64,000 nt of DNA from Prochlorococcus sp. AG-355-A09 (GTDB taxonomy: Bacteria; Cyanobacteriota; Cyanobacteriia; PCC-6307; Cyanobiaceae). Of the stretch, positions 27,895 through 37,618 are shown in pieces. The stretch's first letter is position 1, and every line of letters starts with the position of its first letter. The notes beneath the pieces are model-generated. The model worked only from the letters and a program-made list of their open reading frames with translations. It ran no database searches and was not told the DNA's origin. The DNA lies in assembly GCA_003280995.1 (NCBI GenBank), contig QCDG01000002.1:62001-126000 (forward strand), given 5' to 3'. The translations under genes were made by a program, and so were the position numbers.

Positions 27895-28533
27895 ATGTTT
27901 ACTATAGCTTTACCAAAAGGAGCTCTGTTAAAAGATTCAATTTCAACTTTTAAAAGAGCTGGGTTAGATTTCTCTGATGCGTTGGACGAAAATAATAGAT
28001 CATTAACCTTTGAATCATATTGCAAACGGGCAAAAGCTTTATTAGTAAGAAATGGAGATGTGCCTGTTTATGTAAGTTATGGTCAGGCTGATTTGGGTAT
28101 TGTTGGTTATGACGTTCTGCGAGAATCTGAATTAAAAGTTGCAAAGTTACTAGATTTAGGATTTGGTGGTTGTCATATGTCGTTGGCGGTTAAGAAAAAT
28201 AGCAATTATTCAAAACCAACTGATCTCCCAGCGAATTGTAAAGTAGCAAGTAAATTTATAAAAACAGCAAGATCTTATTTTGAACAATTAAATATTCCTG
28301 TAGAAATAGTTCATTTGACAGGATCAGTTGAGCTCGGTCCTATCACGGGTATGGCAGAGGCAATAGTTGATTTGGTGGCAACCGGAAAGACTCTCCAAGA
28401 GAATGGTTTAATTAAAATAGATGATCTTTACTATTCTACTGCAAGACTAATTGGAAATCCTTTATCTATGAGGTTAGATGATAATCATCTCAGAGATACG
28501 ATTTTATCAATAGAATCGACTAATGGTTTATAG
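27895..28533 (+). CDS. hisG: ATP phosphoribosyltransferase, short form
   Basis: 212 residues, HisG-S type without the C-terminal regulatory domain, so it should need HisZ (not in this window). It makes phosphoribosyl-ATP from ATP and PRPP, the first step of histidine synthesis. Typical segments: Thr-Ile-Ala-Leu-Pro-Lys-Gly at the start, [12 protein letters not shown], and the PRPP loop [14 protein letters not shown]. It is 12 nt from the ABC exporter gene that follows. Confidence 0.95.
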   Translation: MFTIALPKGALLKDSISTFKRAGLDFSDALDENNRSLTFESYCKRAKALLVRNGDVPVYVSYGQADLGIVGYDVLRESELKVAKLLDLGFGGCHMSLAVKKNSNYSKPTDLPANCKVASKFIKTARSYFEQLNIPVEIVHLTGSVELGPITGMAEAIVDLVATGKTLQENGLIKIDDLYYSTARLIGNPLSMRLDDNHLRDTILSIESTNGL

Positions 28534-28545
28534 AAGATTAGTTAA

Positions 28546-30342
28546 ATGTTTTTTAAAGATTTTAGAAGGATAAAAAAGTTAGGTAAATATTTAAATAAAG
28601 ATAAAAAAACAATCTATCTAATCTTGATAGTTTTGTTACCTGTTTCTTTCTCTGGAGCTATTCAACCATTATTAGTAGGTCAAGCAATTACCATTCTAAA
28701 GAACGAAGCTACGGATGTTTGGCTCAGTAAAACTTTCTTTGGGCAGTCAATAAATGCCATAATTTTTACTTTATTTATAACTGTATTATTCAGATTAGTT
28801 CTGCAGGGATACCAAACTTACAATATTCAAGCAGTTGGACAACGTTTGACAGCAAGAATAAGAAGAGAACTTTTTGATCATTCAATATCTTTATCTCTTA
28901 AGTATCACGATAAAATGCCTGTAGGGAAATTATTAACGAGATTAACAAACGATGTTGATGCGCTAGCTGAGGTTTTTGGTAGTGGGGCAGTTGGAGTAAT
29001 TGCTGACTTCGTCAGTCTGATAGTAATTTCTTTGACAATGCTGTCAATTGATCGAGGGCTTGCCATTTTATTACTCTTGACTCAAATACCAGTTTCATAT
29101 TTTATTATTTGGCTTCAAAAACGTTATAGAAGAGCTAATTATCAAGTAAGGGAAGAATTGTCACAACTCAACTCTGATTTTCAAGAGAATCTTCAAGGTT
29201 TAGAAGTCGTTCAGATGTTCAGAAGAGAGGCTTTTAATAGCAAGAAATTTTCCAAAACTGGAGTTGCTTATAAGAAAGCAGTTAATGGAACAATATTTTA
29301 TGACAGTAGTATTTCGGCATTTATAGAATGGATTTCTCTTGCCGCAGTTTCCTTAGTTTTAGCAGTTGGAGGATATCTTGTTACTTCTGGAAATATTGGT
29401 TTAGGAACATTAACAACTTTTATTTTATATTCCCAAAGACTTTTTGAACCTTTAAGACAGCTTGCAGAAAGATTTACGCAAATACAAGGAGGTTTAACAG
29501 CTGTAGAAAGAATAAACGAATTATTGGACGAAGAAATACAGATTACGGATTCTACTTCCGCAAGACATTTTTTAGAAAATGCTAAAAATGTAAATAAAAA
29601 ATTTAAGGGCAAAATTGAGTTCAAGAATGTTAATTTTTTCTACAACGAAGGAGAACATATCATTAAGAATTTATCTTTCAAGATCAATCCAGGAGAGCAT
29701 GTGGCTTTTGTAGGGCCAACTGGTTCAGGTAAGACCACCATAATAAGACTATTATGTAGATTGTATGAACCTCAATCAGGCCAAATTTTAATCGACGATA
29801 TAGATATCAAAGATATTCCTATTGCAACTCTTAGAAATATGTTGGGAGTAGTTTTGCAAGATACTTTTATCTTTAGTGGAAATGTCGCAGATAATTTAAG
29901 ACTTAATTCGGATGTAGACAATCTTGAATTAGAAAATCTTTGTAACGAACTAGGGTTAGATAATTTGTTAAAAAAATTACCAGATGGTTTGAACACCTTG
30001 CTAAGAGAAAGAGGGGGAAATCTCTCTTCTGGAGAGAGGCAACTTCTTTCAGTAGCTCGAGTTGCGATTAGAAATCCTGTTGTTTTAATAATGGACGAAG
30101 CAACAGCGTTTATGGATCCCTCTACAGAGGCTACTTTGCAGAAAGATCTTAAAAGAATTCTGTCAAAAAGAACAGCATTAGTGATAGCTCACAGATTAGC
30201 AACTATTGAAAGTTCTGATAAGATTTTAGTCTTAAAAGAGGGATCATTAGTTGAAGAGGGAACACATAGTGATTTGAGACTGAAAAAGGGTTTATATTTT
30301 CAGCTCTCTGAGCTTCAACAAAAAGGATTCGTGAATTTTTAA
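28546..30342 (+). CDS. ABC exporter, fused permease and ATPase (multidrug/lipid type)
   Basis: 598 residues. Six membrane helices fill residues 20-320, followed by the nucleotide-binding domain: Walker A Gly-Pro-Thr-Gly-Ser-Gly-Lys-Thr near 392, signature Leu-Ser-Ser-Gly-Glu-Arg-Gln, Walker B Val-Leu-Ile-Met-Asp-Glu-Ala, and the switch His in Ile-Ala-His-Arg. It is a half-transporter of the MsbA/MdlB kind, working as a dimer. The substrate cannot be told from sequence. Its stop codon overlaps the next start by 1 nt. Confidence 0.92.
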   Translation: MFFKDFRRIKKLGKYLNKDKKTIYLILIVLLPVSFSGAIQPLLVGQAITILKNEATDVWLSKTFFGQSINAIIFTLFITVLFRLVLQGYQTYNIQAVGQRLTARIRRELFDHSISLSLKYHDKMPVGKLLTRLTNDVDALAEVFGSGAVGVIADFVSLIVISLTMLSIDRGLAILLLLTQIPVSYFIIWLQKRYRRANYQVREELSQLNSDFQENLQGLEVVQMFRREAFNSKKFSKTGVAYKKAVNGTIFYDSSISAFIEWISLAAVSLVLAVGGYLVTSGNIGLGTLTTFILYSQRLFEPLRQLAERFTQIQGGLTAVERINELLDEEIQITDSTSARHFLENAKNVNKKFKGKIEFKNVNFFYNEGEHIIKNLSFKINPGEHVAFVGPTGSGKTTIIRLLCRLYEPQSGQILIDDIDIKDIPIATLRNMLGVVLQDTFIFSGNVADNLRLNSDVDNLELENLCNELGLDNLLKKLPDGLNTLLRERGGNLSSGERQLLSVARVAIRNPVVLIMDEATAFMDPSTEATLQKDLKRILSKRTALVIAHRLATIESSDKILVLKEGSLVEEGTHSDLRLKKGLYFQLSELQQKGFVNF

Positions 30343-30872
30343 TGATTTTTAGAAACCAAGGATCATTAATAAAAAAATCAAACAGTTTATCAAGGGATGA
30401 GCTGATAGATCTCTATGGTTTAAATTCTTATGAGTTCACTCAAAGAAATAAAGAAGAAATATTTGTATGTAGTAAAAATAAAGATTTAGATTTAATAGAA
30501 CTAGATCAACTTTTGCAAACTGTTGGTTGGAGCAGAAGACCTATAAGGAGGGTAAAAAGAGCTTTAGATTTCAGTATTTTGGTGGTTGGGTTATGGCGTC
30601 ATGATGATAAATTCCCCAGACTAGTAGGATTTGCAAGATGTACTGGCGATGGAATTCTAGAAGCAACAGTTTGGGATGTGGCTATTAACCCTGTCTATCA
30701 GGGCCTTGGATTGGGTAAAGAGTTAATGAAATACGTCCTAAAAGAATTGAAAAATATTGGAATTTCTAAAGTAACCCTTTTTGCTGATGCTGAAGTGGTT
30801 TCATTTTACAAAAGACAAGGTTGGATACTAGAACCTAGAGGCTCTAAATGTGCTTTTTGGTATGCAAATTAA
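30342..30872 (+). CDS. GNAT-family N-acetyltransferase
   Basis: 176 residues. The acetyl-CoA site is Val-Ala-Ile-Asn-Pro-Val-Tyr-Gln-Gly-Leu-Gly-Leu-Gly-Lys-Glu-Leu (motif A, with Gln-x-x-Gly-x-Gly), followed by Phe-Ala-Asp-Ala-Glu-Val-Val-Ser-Phe-Tyr and Gln-Gly-Trp (motif B). It resembles the plastid/cyanobacterial Ycf52-like group, whose members acetylate serotonin-like amines or protein N-termini; the substrate is unknown. The start overlaps the ABC exporter stop (TAATG), so translation is coupled. Confidence 0.88.
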   Translation: MIFRNQGSLIKKSNSLSRDELIDLYGLNSYEFTQRNKEEIFVCSKNKDLDLIELDQLLQTVGWSRRPIRRVKRALDFSILVVGLWRHDDKFPRLVGFARCTGDGILEATVWDVAINPVYQGLGLGKELMKYVLKELKNIGISKVTLFADAEVVSFYKRQGWILEPRGSKCAFWYAN

Positions 30873-31556
30873 TCATTTTTTGTAGTAGTCAGAATATATA
30901 GATTTTAACGACTCGCCTTTTAACCATCTTCTTCTAAATTGCCAGTTCTTAATTGCTTGGAGAAAAATATTAGTTCTTTCCCATTTCCTTGAACTTATAA
31001 AAATAGGTAAATTTAATTGTTTTAAATCTTTTTTTTTGTTTAATCTTCTTAAAAAATCTACATCTTCCATTAAAGGTATCTTTCTAAAACCATTATTCTT
31101 AAAATAGGTAGTTCTATGAATTATTAAACCTTGATCACCATAAGGCAGTTTAAAAAATTTACTTCTAAAATTTACAAAAATTTCGAGGACTCTATAAATT
31201 ATCTTTTTGTGATTAATTTTGAATTCAAAATAGTAAATACGATTCTTGTTTCCCTTTAAAAATGAATTTATTTTTTTAAACCAATCATAAGTTAATCTTG
31301 TGTCTGCATGTAAAAATATGAGCCATTCTCCTTTTGAATTTTTAGCTCCAATATCTAACTGTAAACCTCGATTCATTTCTTTGGATATAAATACTTTCGC
31401 TCCATAAATATTTGCTATATCAACTGTTTTGTCTTTACTTCCACAATCAACAATTATAATTTCGCCCTCTTTCTGAATACTTGACAAGTCTGAAAGCAAT
31501 AATGGTAAATTATTAGCTTCATTAATAGTTGGAATGATAATTGAGATTTCTGACAA
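30873..31556 (-). CDS. Family 2 glycosyltransferase, TIGR04283 type
   Basis: 227 residues, TTG start. N-terminal GT-A fold with Ile-Ile-Ile-Pro-Thr-Ile-Asn-Glu-Ala, Ile-Val-Asp-Cys-Gly-Ser-Lys-Asp, and the metal-binding Leu-His-Ala-Asp-Thr-Arg. Further family parts are Tyr-Gly-Asp-Gln-Gly-Leu and Pro-Leu-Met-Glu-Asp-Val-Asp. This type commonly sits beside the TIGR04282 transferase, as it does here 5 nt away, and the pair is often near radical-SAM or selenium-related genes. No partner of that kind is in view, so the product is unknown. Confidence 0.85.
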   Translation of the reverse strand: MSEISIIIPTINEANNLPLLLSDLSSIQKEGEIIIVDCGSKDKTVDIANIYGAKVFISKEMNRGLQLDIGAKNSKGEWLIFLHADTRLTYDWFKKINSFLKGNKNRIYYFEFKINHKKIIYRVLEIFVNFRSKFFKLPYGDQGLIIHRTTYFKNNGFRKIPLMEDVDFLRRLNKKKDLKQLNLPIFISSRKWERTNIFLQAIKNWQFRRRWLKGESLKSIYSDYYKK

Positions 31557-31561
31557 GTTGA

Positions 31562-32197
31562 TTACTTTCTATTTTCAATATCAATAATTGTATCTATATC
31601 TATTTTTTTCTCTAAAAACTTATATTTTAATTTTGTAGAAGCAAAATTATCAATTGTATTGCTAAGAACATTATCTGTCCCCCACTTTATGTTGATAAAG
31701 GGTAAATATATATGAGATGACATTATTTTTTCTGATAAACCAATAAGCCAATATCCTCCATCATTAGATGGTCCTAAAATAAGATCATTTTGTTGAAGCT
31801 CTTTTAGAGTATTCAATAAATCTTGATGGCATAAATCTGGAAGGTCAGTACCAATAAAAATAATATTTTTAATCTTTTGTCTTGCGCAAAATTTTTTGTT
31901 GATAATTATTTGCCGTTTCATTTTTTCCCCCAAGCAGCCTTTACCTTGTAAATTAAATTTTTTAATGCCTAATTCTCTAGTCCATCTTCTACAGTTACTT
32001 ATCCCCAAACCAGATATAGCAATAGAAACATCAATTAGTTTATTTTCTAGGAGAAATTTTGCAACTGAAATAGTGTGTTTGGTCATCACACTTTGTACTT
32101 TCGCCGAATTACTTTTACCTATGTCTTTTGATAATCTTGTTTTGCATCTTCCAAAACCATGCCATTTCGCCATGATAATAAGTAATGCTTTATCCAA
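31562..32197 (-). CDS. TIGR04282 family transferase (DUF2064; arsenosugar glycosyltransferase-like)
   Basis: I set the start at the TTG at 32197 (211 residues), just ahead of Ala-Leu-Leu-Ile-Ile-Met-Ala-Lys-Trp. The frame stays open to an ATG at 32338, but those 47 extra residues do not look like the family and approach the dnaA promoter. The nucleotide-sugar transferase motif Gly-Arg-Cys-Lys-Thr-Arg-Leu and the Gly-Thr-Asp-Leu-Pro-Asp-Leu and Gly-Pro-Ser-Asn-Asp-Gly-Gly-Tyr-Trp-Leu-Ile-Gly strings identify it. Some members are annotated in arsenosugar synthesis; that role is not shown here because arsM and arsS are absent from the window. Confidence 0.85.
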   Translation of the reverse strand: MDKALLIIMAKWHGFGRCKTRLSKDIGKSNSAKVQSVMTKHTISVAKFLLENKLIDVSIAISGLGISNCRRWTRELGIKKFNLQGKGCLGEKMKRQIIINKKFCARQKIKNIIFIGTDLPDLCHQDLLNTLKELQQNDLILGPSNDGGYWLIGLSEKIMSSHIYLPFINIKWGTDNVLSNTIDNFASTKLKYKFLEKKIDIDTIIDIENRK

Positions 32198-32366
32198 TAT
32201 TTTAGTGAGATTTAAGATAATTATATTCCTATAAAAAAATATAAAATTTATTTTTATAAATTTAGTCGATGCTTTGTTAAATAATTTTAAATTTATCGTG
32301 ATCTTGTGATTTGATAATGGCCAATTATTAAATTCCAACTAGATTAATAATCTAGATAATAAAACC

Positions 32367-33764
32367 TTGCAAGCAACTAATCCTATTTGGGCGGAAGTTC
32401 AACAATTACTCCAAAAAACTTTAAGTAAGCCTTCATTTGAAACGTGGATAAGGCCTGCTAAATTTAATTGTTTTGAAAATGGCTTATTAACCCTAATCGC
32501 TCCAAATACATTTTCTAGTGATTGGTTAAGAAAGAATTATTGTGAAACTATTGAAAAAGCCGCAAAGGAAATCTGCGGTCATGATGTAAAAGTTGTTTTT
32601 AAATCTGTAACTAATACCAGCAGAGATTTAACTAATGAAGATAAACCTAACGAACAGAAAGTTCATCATAAAAAAAGTTCTTCTTCTTCTAGTAATAACC
32701 AAATTAATTCTTCAAAAAATCAATTCAAAAATCCTAATGGTTTAAATTTACGGTACGTATTTAAAAGATTTGTTGTAGGTCCAAATAGTAGGTTGGCTCA
32801 TGCCGCAGCTTTGGCTGTTGCCGAATCTCCTGGTAGAGAATTCAATCCATTATTTATTTGTGGAGGGGTAGGTCTTGGTAAAACTCATTTAATGCAAGCA
32901 ATAGGCCATTATCGAGTAGAAATAGATCCAGAAGCAAAAGTTAAATATGTATCTACAGAGACTTTTACTAATGATGTCATTAGTGGTATTCGAAGAGATG
33001 GGATGACAGCTATTCGAGATAAATATAGAAATGTAGATTTGATTTTAATAGACGATATACAGTTCTTAGAAGGCAAAGAGTATACACAGGAAGAATTCTT
33101 TCATACTTTTAACGCTCTTCATGAATCAGGAAGTCAAATAGTTATTGCAAGTGATAGACCTCCAAATCAATTGTCGGGAATTCAAGAGAGATTAATTTCT
33201 AGGTTCTCAATGGGTATGACAGCAGATATTCAACCACCTGACCTTGAGACAAGGACAGCCATCCTTCAAAAAAAGGCAGAACAAGAGAGGATGAGTCTTC
33301 CACGAGATTTAATTCAATTTATAGCAGGAAGATTCACTTCGAATATTCGAGAATTGGAAGGAGCATTTACTAGAGCTGTCGCATTTGCATCAATAACAGG
33401 CTTGCCAATGACAGTCCAATCAATCGCTCCAATGCTTGATCCGAATAGTGTTGGAGTAGTTGTTACACCAAAACAAGTTATTAATAAAGTGTCAGATTTC
33501 TTTAAAGTTTCTACCGATGAATTGATCAGTTCAAGTAGGAGAAAACCAGTAAGTCAAGCTAGACAAATAGGTATGTATCTTATGAGACATGGTACGGATT
33601 TAAGTCTACCAAGAATTGGAGATGAGTTTGGGGGTAAGGACCATACAACAGTTATGTACGCTATTGAGCAAGTTGAAAAAAAATTATCTATTGATCCAAA
33701 TATTGCAAGTCAAGTACAAAAAATAAGAGATTTACTTCAAATAGATTCAAGAAAAAATTTATAG
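32367..33764 (+). CDS. dnaA: Chromosomal replication initiator protein DnaA
   Basis: 465 residues, TTG start with N-terminus Gln-Ala-Thr-Asn-Pro-Ile-Trp. Domain I (1-80) is followed by a Ser/Asn/Lys-rich linker (about 92-122). The AAA+ domain has Walker A Gly-Gly-Val-Gly-Leu-Gly-Lys-Thr at 166-173 and Walker B Leu-Ile-Asp-Asp-Ile-Gln. Domain IV carries the DnaA-box binding signature Gly-Gly-Lys-Asp-His-Thr-Thr-Val. It starts replication by melting oriC. No dnaN or clear box cluster flanks it, so the origin is probably elsewhere. Confidence 0.97.
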   Translation: MQATNPIWAEVQQLLQKTLSKPSFETWIRPAKFNCFENGLLTLIAPNTFSSDWLRKNYCETIEKAAKEICGHDVKVVFKSVTNTSRDLTNEDKPNEQKVHHKKSSSSSSNNQINSSKNQFKNPNGLNLRYVFKRFVVGPNSRLAHAAALAVAESPGREFNPLFICGGVGLGKTHLMQAIGHYRVEIDPEAKVKYVSTETFTNDVISGIRRDGMTAIRDKYRNVDLILIDDIQFLEGKEYTQEEFFHTFNALHESGSQIVIASDRPPNQLSGIQERLISRFSMGMTADIQPPDLETRTAILQKKAEQERMSLPRDLIQFIAGRFTSNIRELEGAFTRAVAFASITGLPMTVQSIAPMLDPNSVGVVVTPKQVINKVSDFFKVSTDELISSSRRKPVSQARQIGMYLMRHGTDLSLPRIGDEFGGKDHTTVMYAIEQVEKKLSIDPNIASQVQKIRDLLQIDSRKNL

Positions 33765-33766
33765 TT

Positions 33767-35002
33767 TTACTTATAACTTGAAATGAAATTTTTAGGATCT
33801 TGATCATATCTATGCCTGAAAGGTATATTATCTATTTCATTGATAACACTAAGCGATTCAATTTTATTTAGTGATTGCCTTAATAATCTTGCTGAAATGA
33901 TTGGCATATCTCTTGGGACTGAGATTCTATTTTTTAAGTATCTTAGAGAGATTCCTGAAAGTTTTTTAGGGATTAATACTTCACCTGTGATCATATGGCT
34001 CAAAGCTGATCTCAATGATTCCTCAAAGGATTCTTTATTGTATGGGTTTACCTTTAGTAAATTGTCTTTATGCTTTATCACTCTTTTAAGAGCAATTTTT
34101 GCATAATATTTTGACTCAAAATTTTGGTTTAATTCATAATTACCTAAACCTTCCCCAGTATCTATTAGCTTAGAGAAAGTAATCTGTTGTTCATTGCATT
34201 CTTCATAGCATCCTCCCATTTGTGGGGGTAAATCATGAGAATGAGTGTGAAAATCTCCTTGAGTGCCTCTATAAGCACTTGTCCCCTCAAAAAGGGTAAG
34301 CCAGTTATTTACATGACGGTAATTAGATCTTAAATTAAACCCTTTATAATAAGTAAGTGATGCATTCATTCTCTCCATATAGGGAATAAAAATTATATCT
34401 CCAACACCAGGCTCTATATCACCCGTGTTAGAAACTGATGGATCAACAAAACCTGATTTTGAGCTACTTAAGATTTCATCGAGTTTAGAAATGGATTCTT
34501 TAAATCTTTTTTTTCTAAAAGAGTTATCTATAAAATTAAAGCTTTCTCGGCAGAGCCAATTACACCAGGATCTGAAAATTTCTCTTTCTAACTCTCGAAT
34601 TTTGATGAGGTGACTTGATGTTATGAAAGATCCAAGTGCTCCAAATTTATTTTCTAAAAAAGCTATGATATCGTCGCTTTCAGTTATAACTTGCCCTTTA
34701 AATTCAATTGCAGGTAATTTCCCCGATCTGACTTTTTCAAGGAACCAACTTTCTTTTTGGCCGTAGCAAAACATATTTATTTTCTTGACTCTGTATGGAA
34801 TTTTCTTAAATTCAAGCCATAACCATATCTTCTGACAGTAAGGACACCAAGAATGCCTATCCCTGTAGAGGGTAACTAATACATCATTTTCACTATGTCC
34901 AAATAATCTTAAATTTGCGTAGGAATTATTTATACCATGGACTCTATCGAGATCTTCAACTTCAAATTTATTTAAATCATCCCATGTCAAAATCCCATTC
35001 AT
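33767..35002 (-). CDS. Glutathione S-transferase-like protein, long form
   Basis: 411 residues, about twice a normal GST. The N-terminal thioredoxin-fold part begins near residue 40 with Val-Thr-Leu-Tyr-Arg-Asp-Arg-His-Ser-Trp-Cys-Pro-Tyr-Cys, which keeps a Cys-Pro-Tyr-Cys pair like omega-class or glutaredoxin-like GSTs. Gly-Lys-Leu-Pro-Ala-Ile and Glu-Ser-Asp-Asp-Ile form the glutathione site. An all-helical C-domain follows, and the last 130 residues are an extension of unknown role. It lies beside glutathione reductase (divergent, 36 nt), which fits a glutathione-based redox function. Confidence 0.88.
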   Translation of the reverse strand: MNGILTWDDLNKFEVEDLDRVHGINNSYANLRLFGHSENDVLVTLYRDRHSWCPYCQKIWLWLEFKKIPYRVKKINMFCYGQKESWFLEKVRSGKLPAIEFKGQVITESDDIIAFLENKFGALGSFITSSHLIKIRELEREIFRSWCNWLCRESFNFIDNSFRKKRFKESISKLDEILSSSKSGFVDPSVSNTGDIEPGVGDIIFIPYMERMNASLTYYKGFNLRSNYRHVNNWLTLFEGTSAYRGTQGDFHTHSHDLPPQMGGCYEECNEQQITFSKLIDTGEGLGNYELNQNFESKYYAKIALKRVIKHKDNLLKVNPYNKESFEESLRSALSHMITGEVLIPKKLSGISLRYLKNRISVPRDMPIISARLLRQSLNKIESLSVINEIDNIPFRHRYDQDPKNFISSYK

Positions 35003-35038
35003 TATTTGAATTAAAGCTATAAACTAACGTTATAATAA

Positions 35039-36418
35039 TTGATTAAAAAAGTCTTGGAATTTGAATTTGACTTAATTGTTGTTGGCGCTGGATCTGGCGG
35101 ACTCGCGGCGGCTAAACGTGCGGCTAGTTATGGAGCAAAAGTCGCAATCATAGAAACTAATCAAATAGGAGGAACTTGTGTGATAAGGGGATGTGTGCCT
35201 AAGAAATTAATGGTTTATGCAGCTAAAAGTAAAAAAAATATGGATTCTTCTGAAGGATATGGATTAAAAAATGAAGGTATTAATTTTGAATCAAATATTT
35301 TGTTGAAGAATGTTAGAGAGGAGGTTTCTAGATTAAGTAATTTACATAGAAATTCTTTAAAAAAGTTGAATATAACTATTTTTGAAGGCTTAGGAAGATT
35401 TATTACTCAAAATGAATTAGAAATTATTTGTTCAAACACAAAGAAAATTAAAAACAAAATAAGTTCAAAAAAAATTCTTATTTCAGTTGGAGGTAAACCA
35501 AAGAAATTAAATATTCCTGGGGTAGATTTGGCATGGACTAGTGATGATATTTTTGAATTAGAAAAGTTTCCTAAATCAATATTAATAGTAGGAGGTGGAT
35601 ATATTGCTTGTGAATTTGCTTCTATTTTCAGAAATTTAGGGACTGAAGTGACTCAATTAATTAGAGGTCAACATTTACTTAATGGTTTTGATGAGGATCT
35701 CTCTTCATGCCTAGAGGAATCACCTACTTTTACTGATATCAATATAATCTCCAATTCTCAATTAAAATCTATCAAGAAAGTAAATGGAAATCTGGAATCT
35801 ACCCTAGACTCGGGAGATAAGCTCCTAACTAATAATATCCTTATTGCTACAGGAAGAAAACCAAATCTTTTGCCTTTAAATTTAGATTTTTTAAATCTAA
35901 AGATGGATGGTCAATATTTAGATGTCAATGAACTTAATCAAACAAGCAACGCAAATATTTTTGCAGTTGGCGATATCATAAATAAGCCAAATTTAACTCC
36001 AGTAGCAATAGAACAAGGGAGAGTTTTTTCGGATAATTTTTTTAATGACCAAAAAAGAAAAGTAAATTATGAATATATCCCTAAGGCCGTTTTTACTATT
36101 CCAGAAATTTCAACAGTTGGCTTAAGTGAGAAAAGAGCTAAAGAGATTTACACTGAAAAAAATATAAAAATTTTCAAATGCAAATTTACCCCTATGTCTA
36201 ATACCTTTAAAAAAAATAAATCAAAATGTATGTTGAAAATTGTAGTTCATAAGCTAACTGACAAAGTCCTAGGATGTCATATGTTTGGAGAAACATCGTC
36301 TGAGATTATTCAAATGGTATCAATTTCATTAAATGCAGGGATAACAAAAAAAGACTTTGATATTACTATGGCTTTGCACCCAACTATCTCAGAAGAATTT
36401 GTGACTATGTATGGATAA
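35039..36418 (+). CDS. gor: Glutathione reductase (NADPH)
   Basis: 459 residues, TTG start. FAD site Gly-Ala-Gly-Ser-Gly-Gly near 17; redox disulfide in Gly-Gly-Thr-Cys-Val-Ile-Arg-Gly-Cys-Val-Pro-Lys-Lys; NAD(P) motif Gly-Gly-Gly-Tyr-Ile-Ala; and the C-terminal active-site His in Leu-His-Pro-Thr-Ile-Ser-Glu-Glu. The last motif marks the dimeric reductase group. It regenerates reduced glutathione. Trypanothione or mercury reductase is less likely because the Arg residues around the NADP site and the lack of an extra N-terminal domain fit GR. It is convergent with the Ca/Na exchanger gene. Confidence 0.93.
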   Translation: MIKKVLEFEFDLIVVGAGSGGLAAAKRAASYGAKVAIIETNQIGGTCVIRGCVPKKLMVYAAKSKKNMDSSEGYGLKNEGINFESNILLKNVREEVSRLSNLHRNSLKKLNITIFEGLGRFITQNELEIICSNTKKIKNKISSKKILISVGGKPKKLNIPGVDLAWTSDDIFELEKFPKSILIVGGGYIACEFASIFRNLGTEVTQLIRGQHLLNGFDEDLSSCLEESPTFTDINIISNSQLKSIKKVNGNLESTLDSGDKLLTNNILIATGRKPNLLPLNLDFLNLKMDGQYLDVNELNQTSNANIFAVGDIINKPNLTPVAIEQGRVFSDNFFNDQKRKVNYEYIPKAVFTIPEISTVGLSEKRAKEIYTEKNIKIFKCKFTPMSNTFKKNKSKCMLKIVVHKLTDKVLGCHMFGETSSEIIQMVSISLNAGITKKDFDITMALHPTISEEFVTMYG

Positions 36419-36420
36419 AA

Positions 36421-37500
36421 TTATGAATTAGAAAATTTTAATTTTTCTTGAAAAATCAAAAATACTATAAGTAATGCAAAGTAAATAAATAAACCTATCC
36501 TTAATTCGAAAAGAAAGTTGAATTCATTCAGGAAAAGTATCTTATCGAGAATGTAAAAAATATAAAGATTAAGCAAAATAAATCCTTCAATTCTTGTGAT
36601 TTTCCCTTTGCTCCAGAAAATTGGTAAGCATGCAAAGGTAGTTAAAACCATAAAAGGTAAGTCAACTTTTATTAGACTCTGTTCAATTGCTAAACCTTTA
36701 AATCCTGAAAAAATACTGCAACTTCCAAGTATTAAAAGTTGATTGAGTAAATTACTTCCTATTACATTCCCAATCGCAAGATCTGTTTTGCCTTTAAATG
36801 CAGCAATTATTGAAGTTACTAATTCTGGTAAAGATGTCCCAGTCGCGACGATAGTTAAACCAATAACAATTTCATTTACACCCAAAAGAGTAGCGAGTGT
36901 TTGAGAACCATTAACTAAAATATTTGAACCAAAGCTTAAAAGAAATATTCCCAATATTAACTTTAGTAAAATATTCATTTTCCCTTTATAGTTATCTTTT
37001 AATTCTTCTATCTCTGGTTCAGCATCTTTTGTCTCCTCTCCTTTCTCTTTGATGGTATTAATTTCCCATATAGTATTTAAGATTAAACAAAATATTAGAA
37101 ATATCCCTGCTTGCAATGTTAATAAGCCTGTTGATGACATAGCCCAAACTGCGCAAGAAATTGCCATTAAAAGAGGCACATCTCTTCTGACTATTCTGCT
37201 TTTTACTTTAAGAGGTGTTATTAATGAGCTTATGCCCAAAACAACGAGAACATTAAAAATATTGCTTCCAATTACATTGCTTGCCGCCAGCGAATCACTG
37301 CCTTTTAAAATTGAACTCAAACTTACCAACAACTCTGGAGAGCTTGTTCCAAGAGAAACAACTGTCAAACCAATTACTATTTGAGGTATTCCTAAAATTA
37401 AAGATAAAAATATGGCTCCTTGAATAAAGAACTCTCCTCCAGCAAAAAGTAGAACTACGCCTAAAAATATTTCTATTATTGGAAATAAAAAATCACTCAT
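36421..37500 (-). CDS. Calcium/sodium antiporter (CaCA superfamily, YrbG-like)
   Basis: 359 residues and about ten membrane helices. The two inverted alpha repeats of the superfamily are plain: Thr-Val-Val-Ser-Leu-Gly-Thr-Ser-Ser-Pro-Glu-Leu with Asn-Val-Ile-Gly-Ser-Asn-Ile-Phe-Asn, and Thr-Ile-Val-Ala-Thr-Gly-Thr-Ser-Leu-Pro-Glu-Leu with Asn-Val-Ile-Gly-Ser-Asn-Leu-Leu-Asn. The conserved Glu residues bind cations. A charged cytoplasmic loop (about 150-170) joins the halves. It likely extrudes Ca2+ in exchange for Na+ or H+; the ion pair cannot be told from sequence. Confidence 0.93.
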   Translation of the reverse strand: MSDFLFPIIEIFLGVVLLFAGGEFFIQGAIFLSLILGIPQIVIGLTVVSLGTSSPELLVSLSSILKGSDSLAASNVIGSNIFNVLVVLGISSLITPLKVKSRIVRRDVPLLMAISCAVWAMSSTGLLTLQAGIFLIFCLILNTIWEINTIKEKGEETKDAEPEIEELKDNYKGKMNILLKLILGIFLLSFGSNILVNGSQTLATLLGVNEIVIGLTIVATGTSLPELVTSIIAAFKGKTDLAIGNVIGSNLLNQLLILGSCSIFSGFKGLAIEQSLIKVDLPFMVLTTFACLPIFWSKGKITRIEGFILLNLYIFYILDKILFLNEFNFLFELRIGLFIYFALLIVFLIFQEKLKFSNS

Positions 37501-37618
37501 ATTTAGGATTTAATTAAGATAATAAAAATTTTCATAATTGGTTAATAACTATCCTCGAATATCTATAAATTATTGTCAATTTTAATTTGCTGTTAAAATT
37601 GATTAAATAGAAAAAATT

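Noticed and set aside
27855..28025. N-terminal extension of gloB overlapping hisG
   Set aside because: The extension has no family similarity, would cross the hisG start, and a proper ATG exists at 27854.
32198..32400. Replication origin next to dnaA
   Set aside because: No cluster of DnaA boxes is visible in the short upstream region and dnaN is not adjacent; a GC-skew plot of the whole chromosome would be needed.
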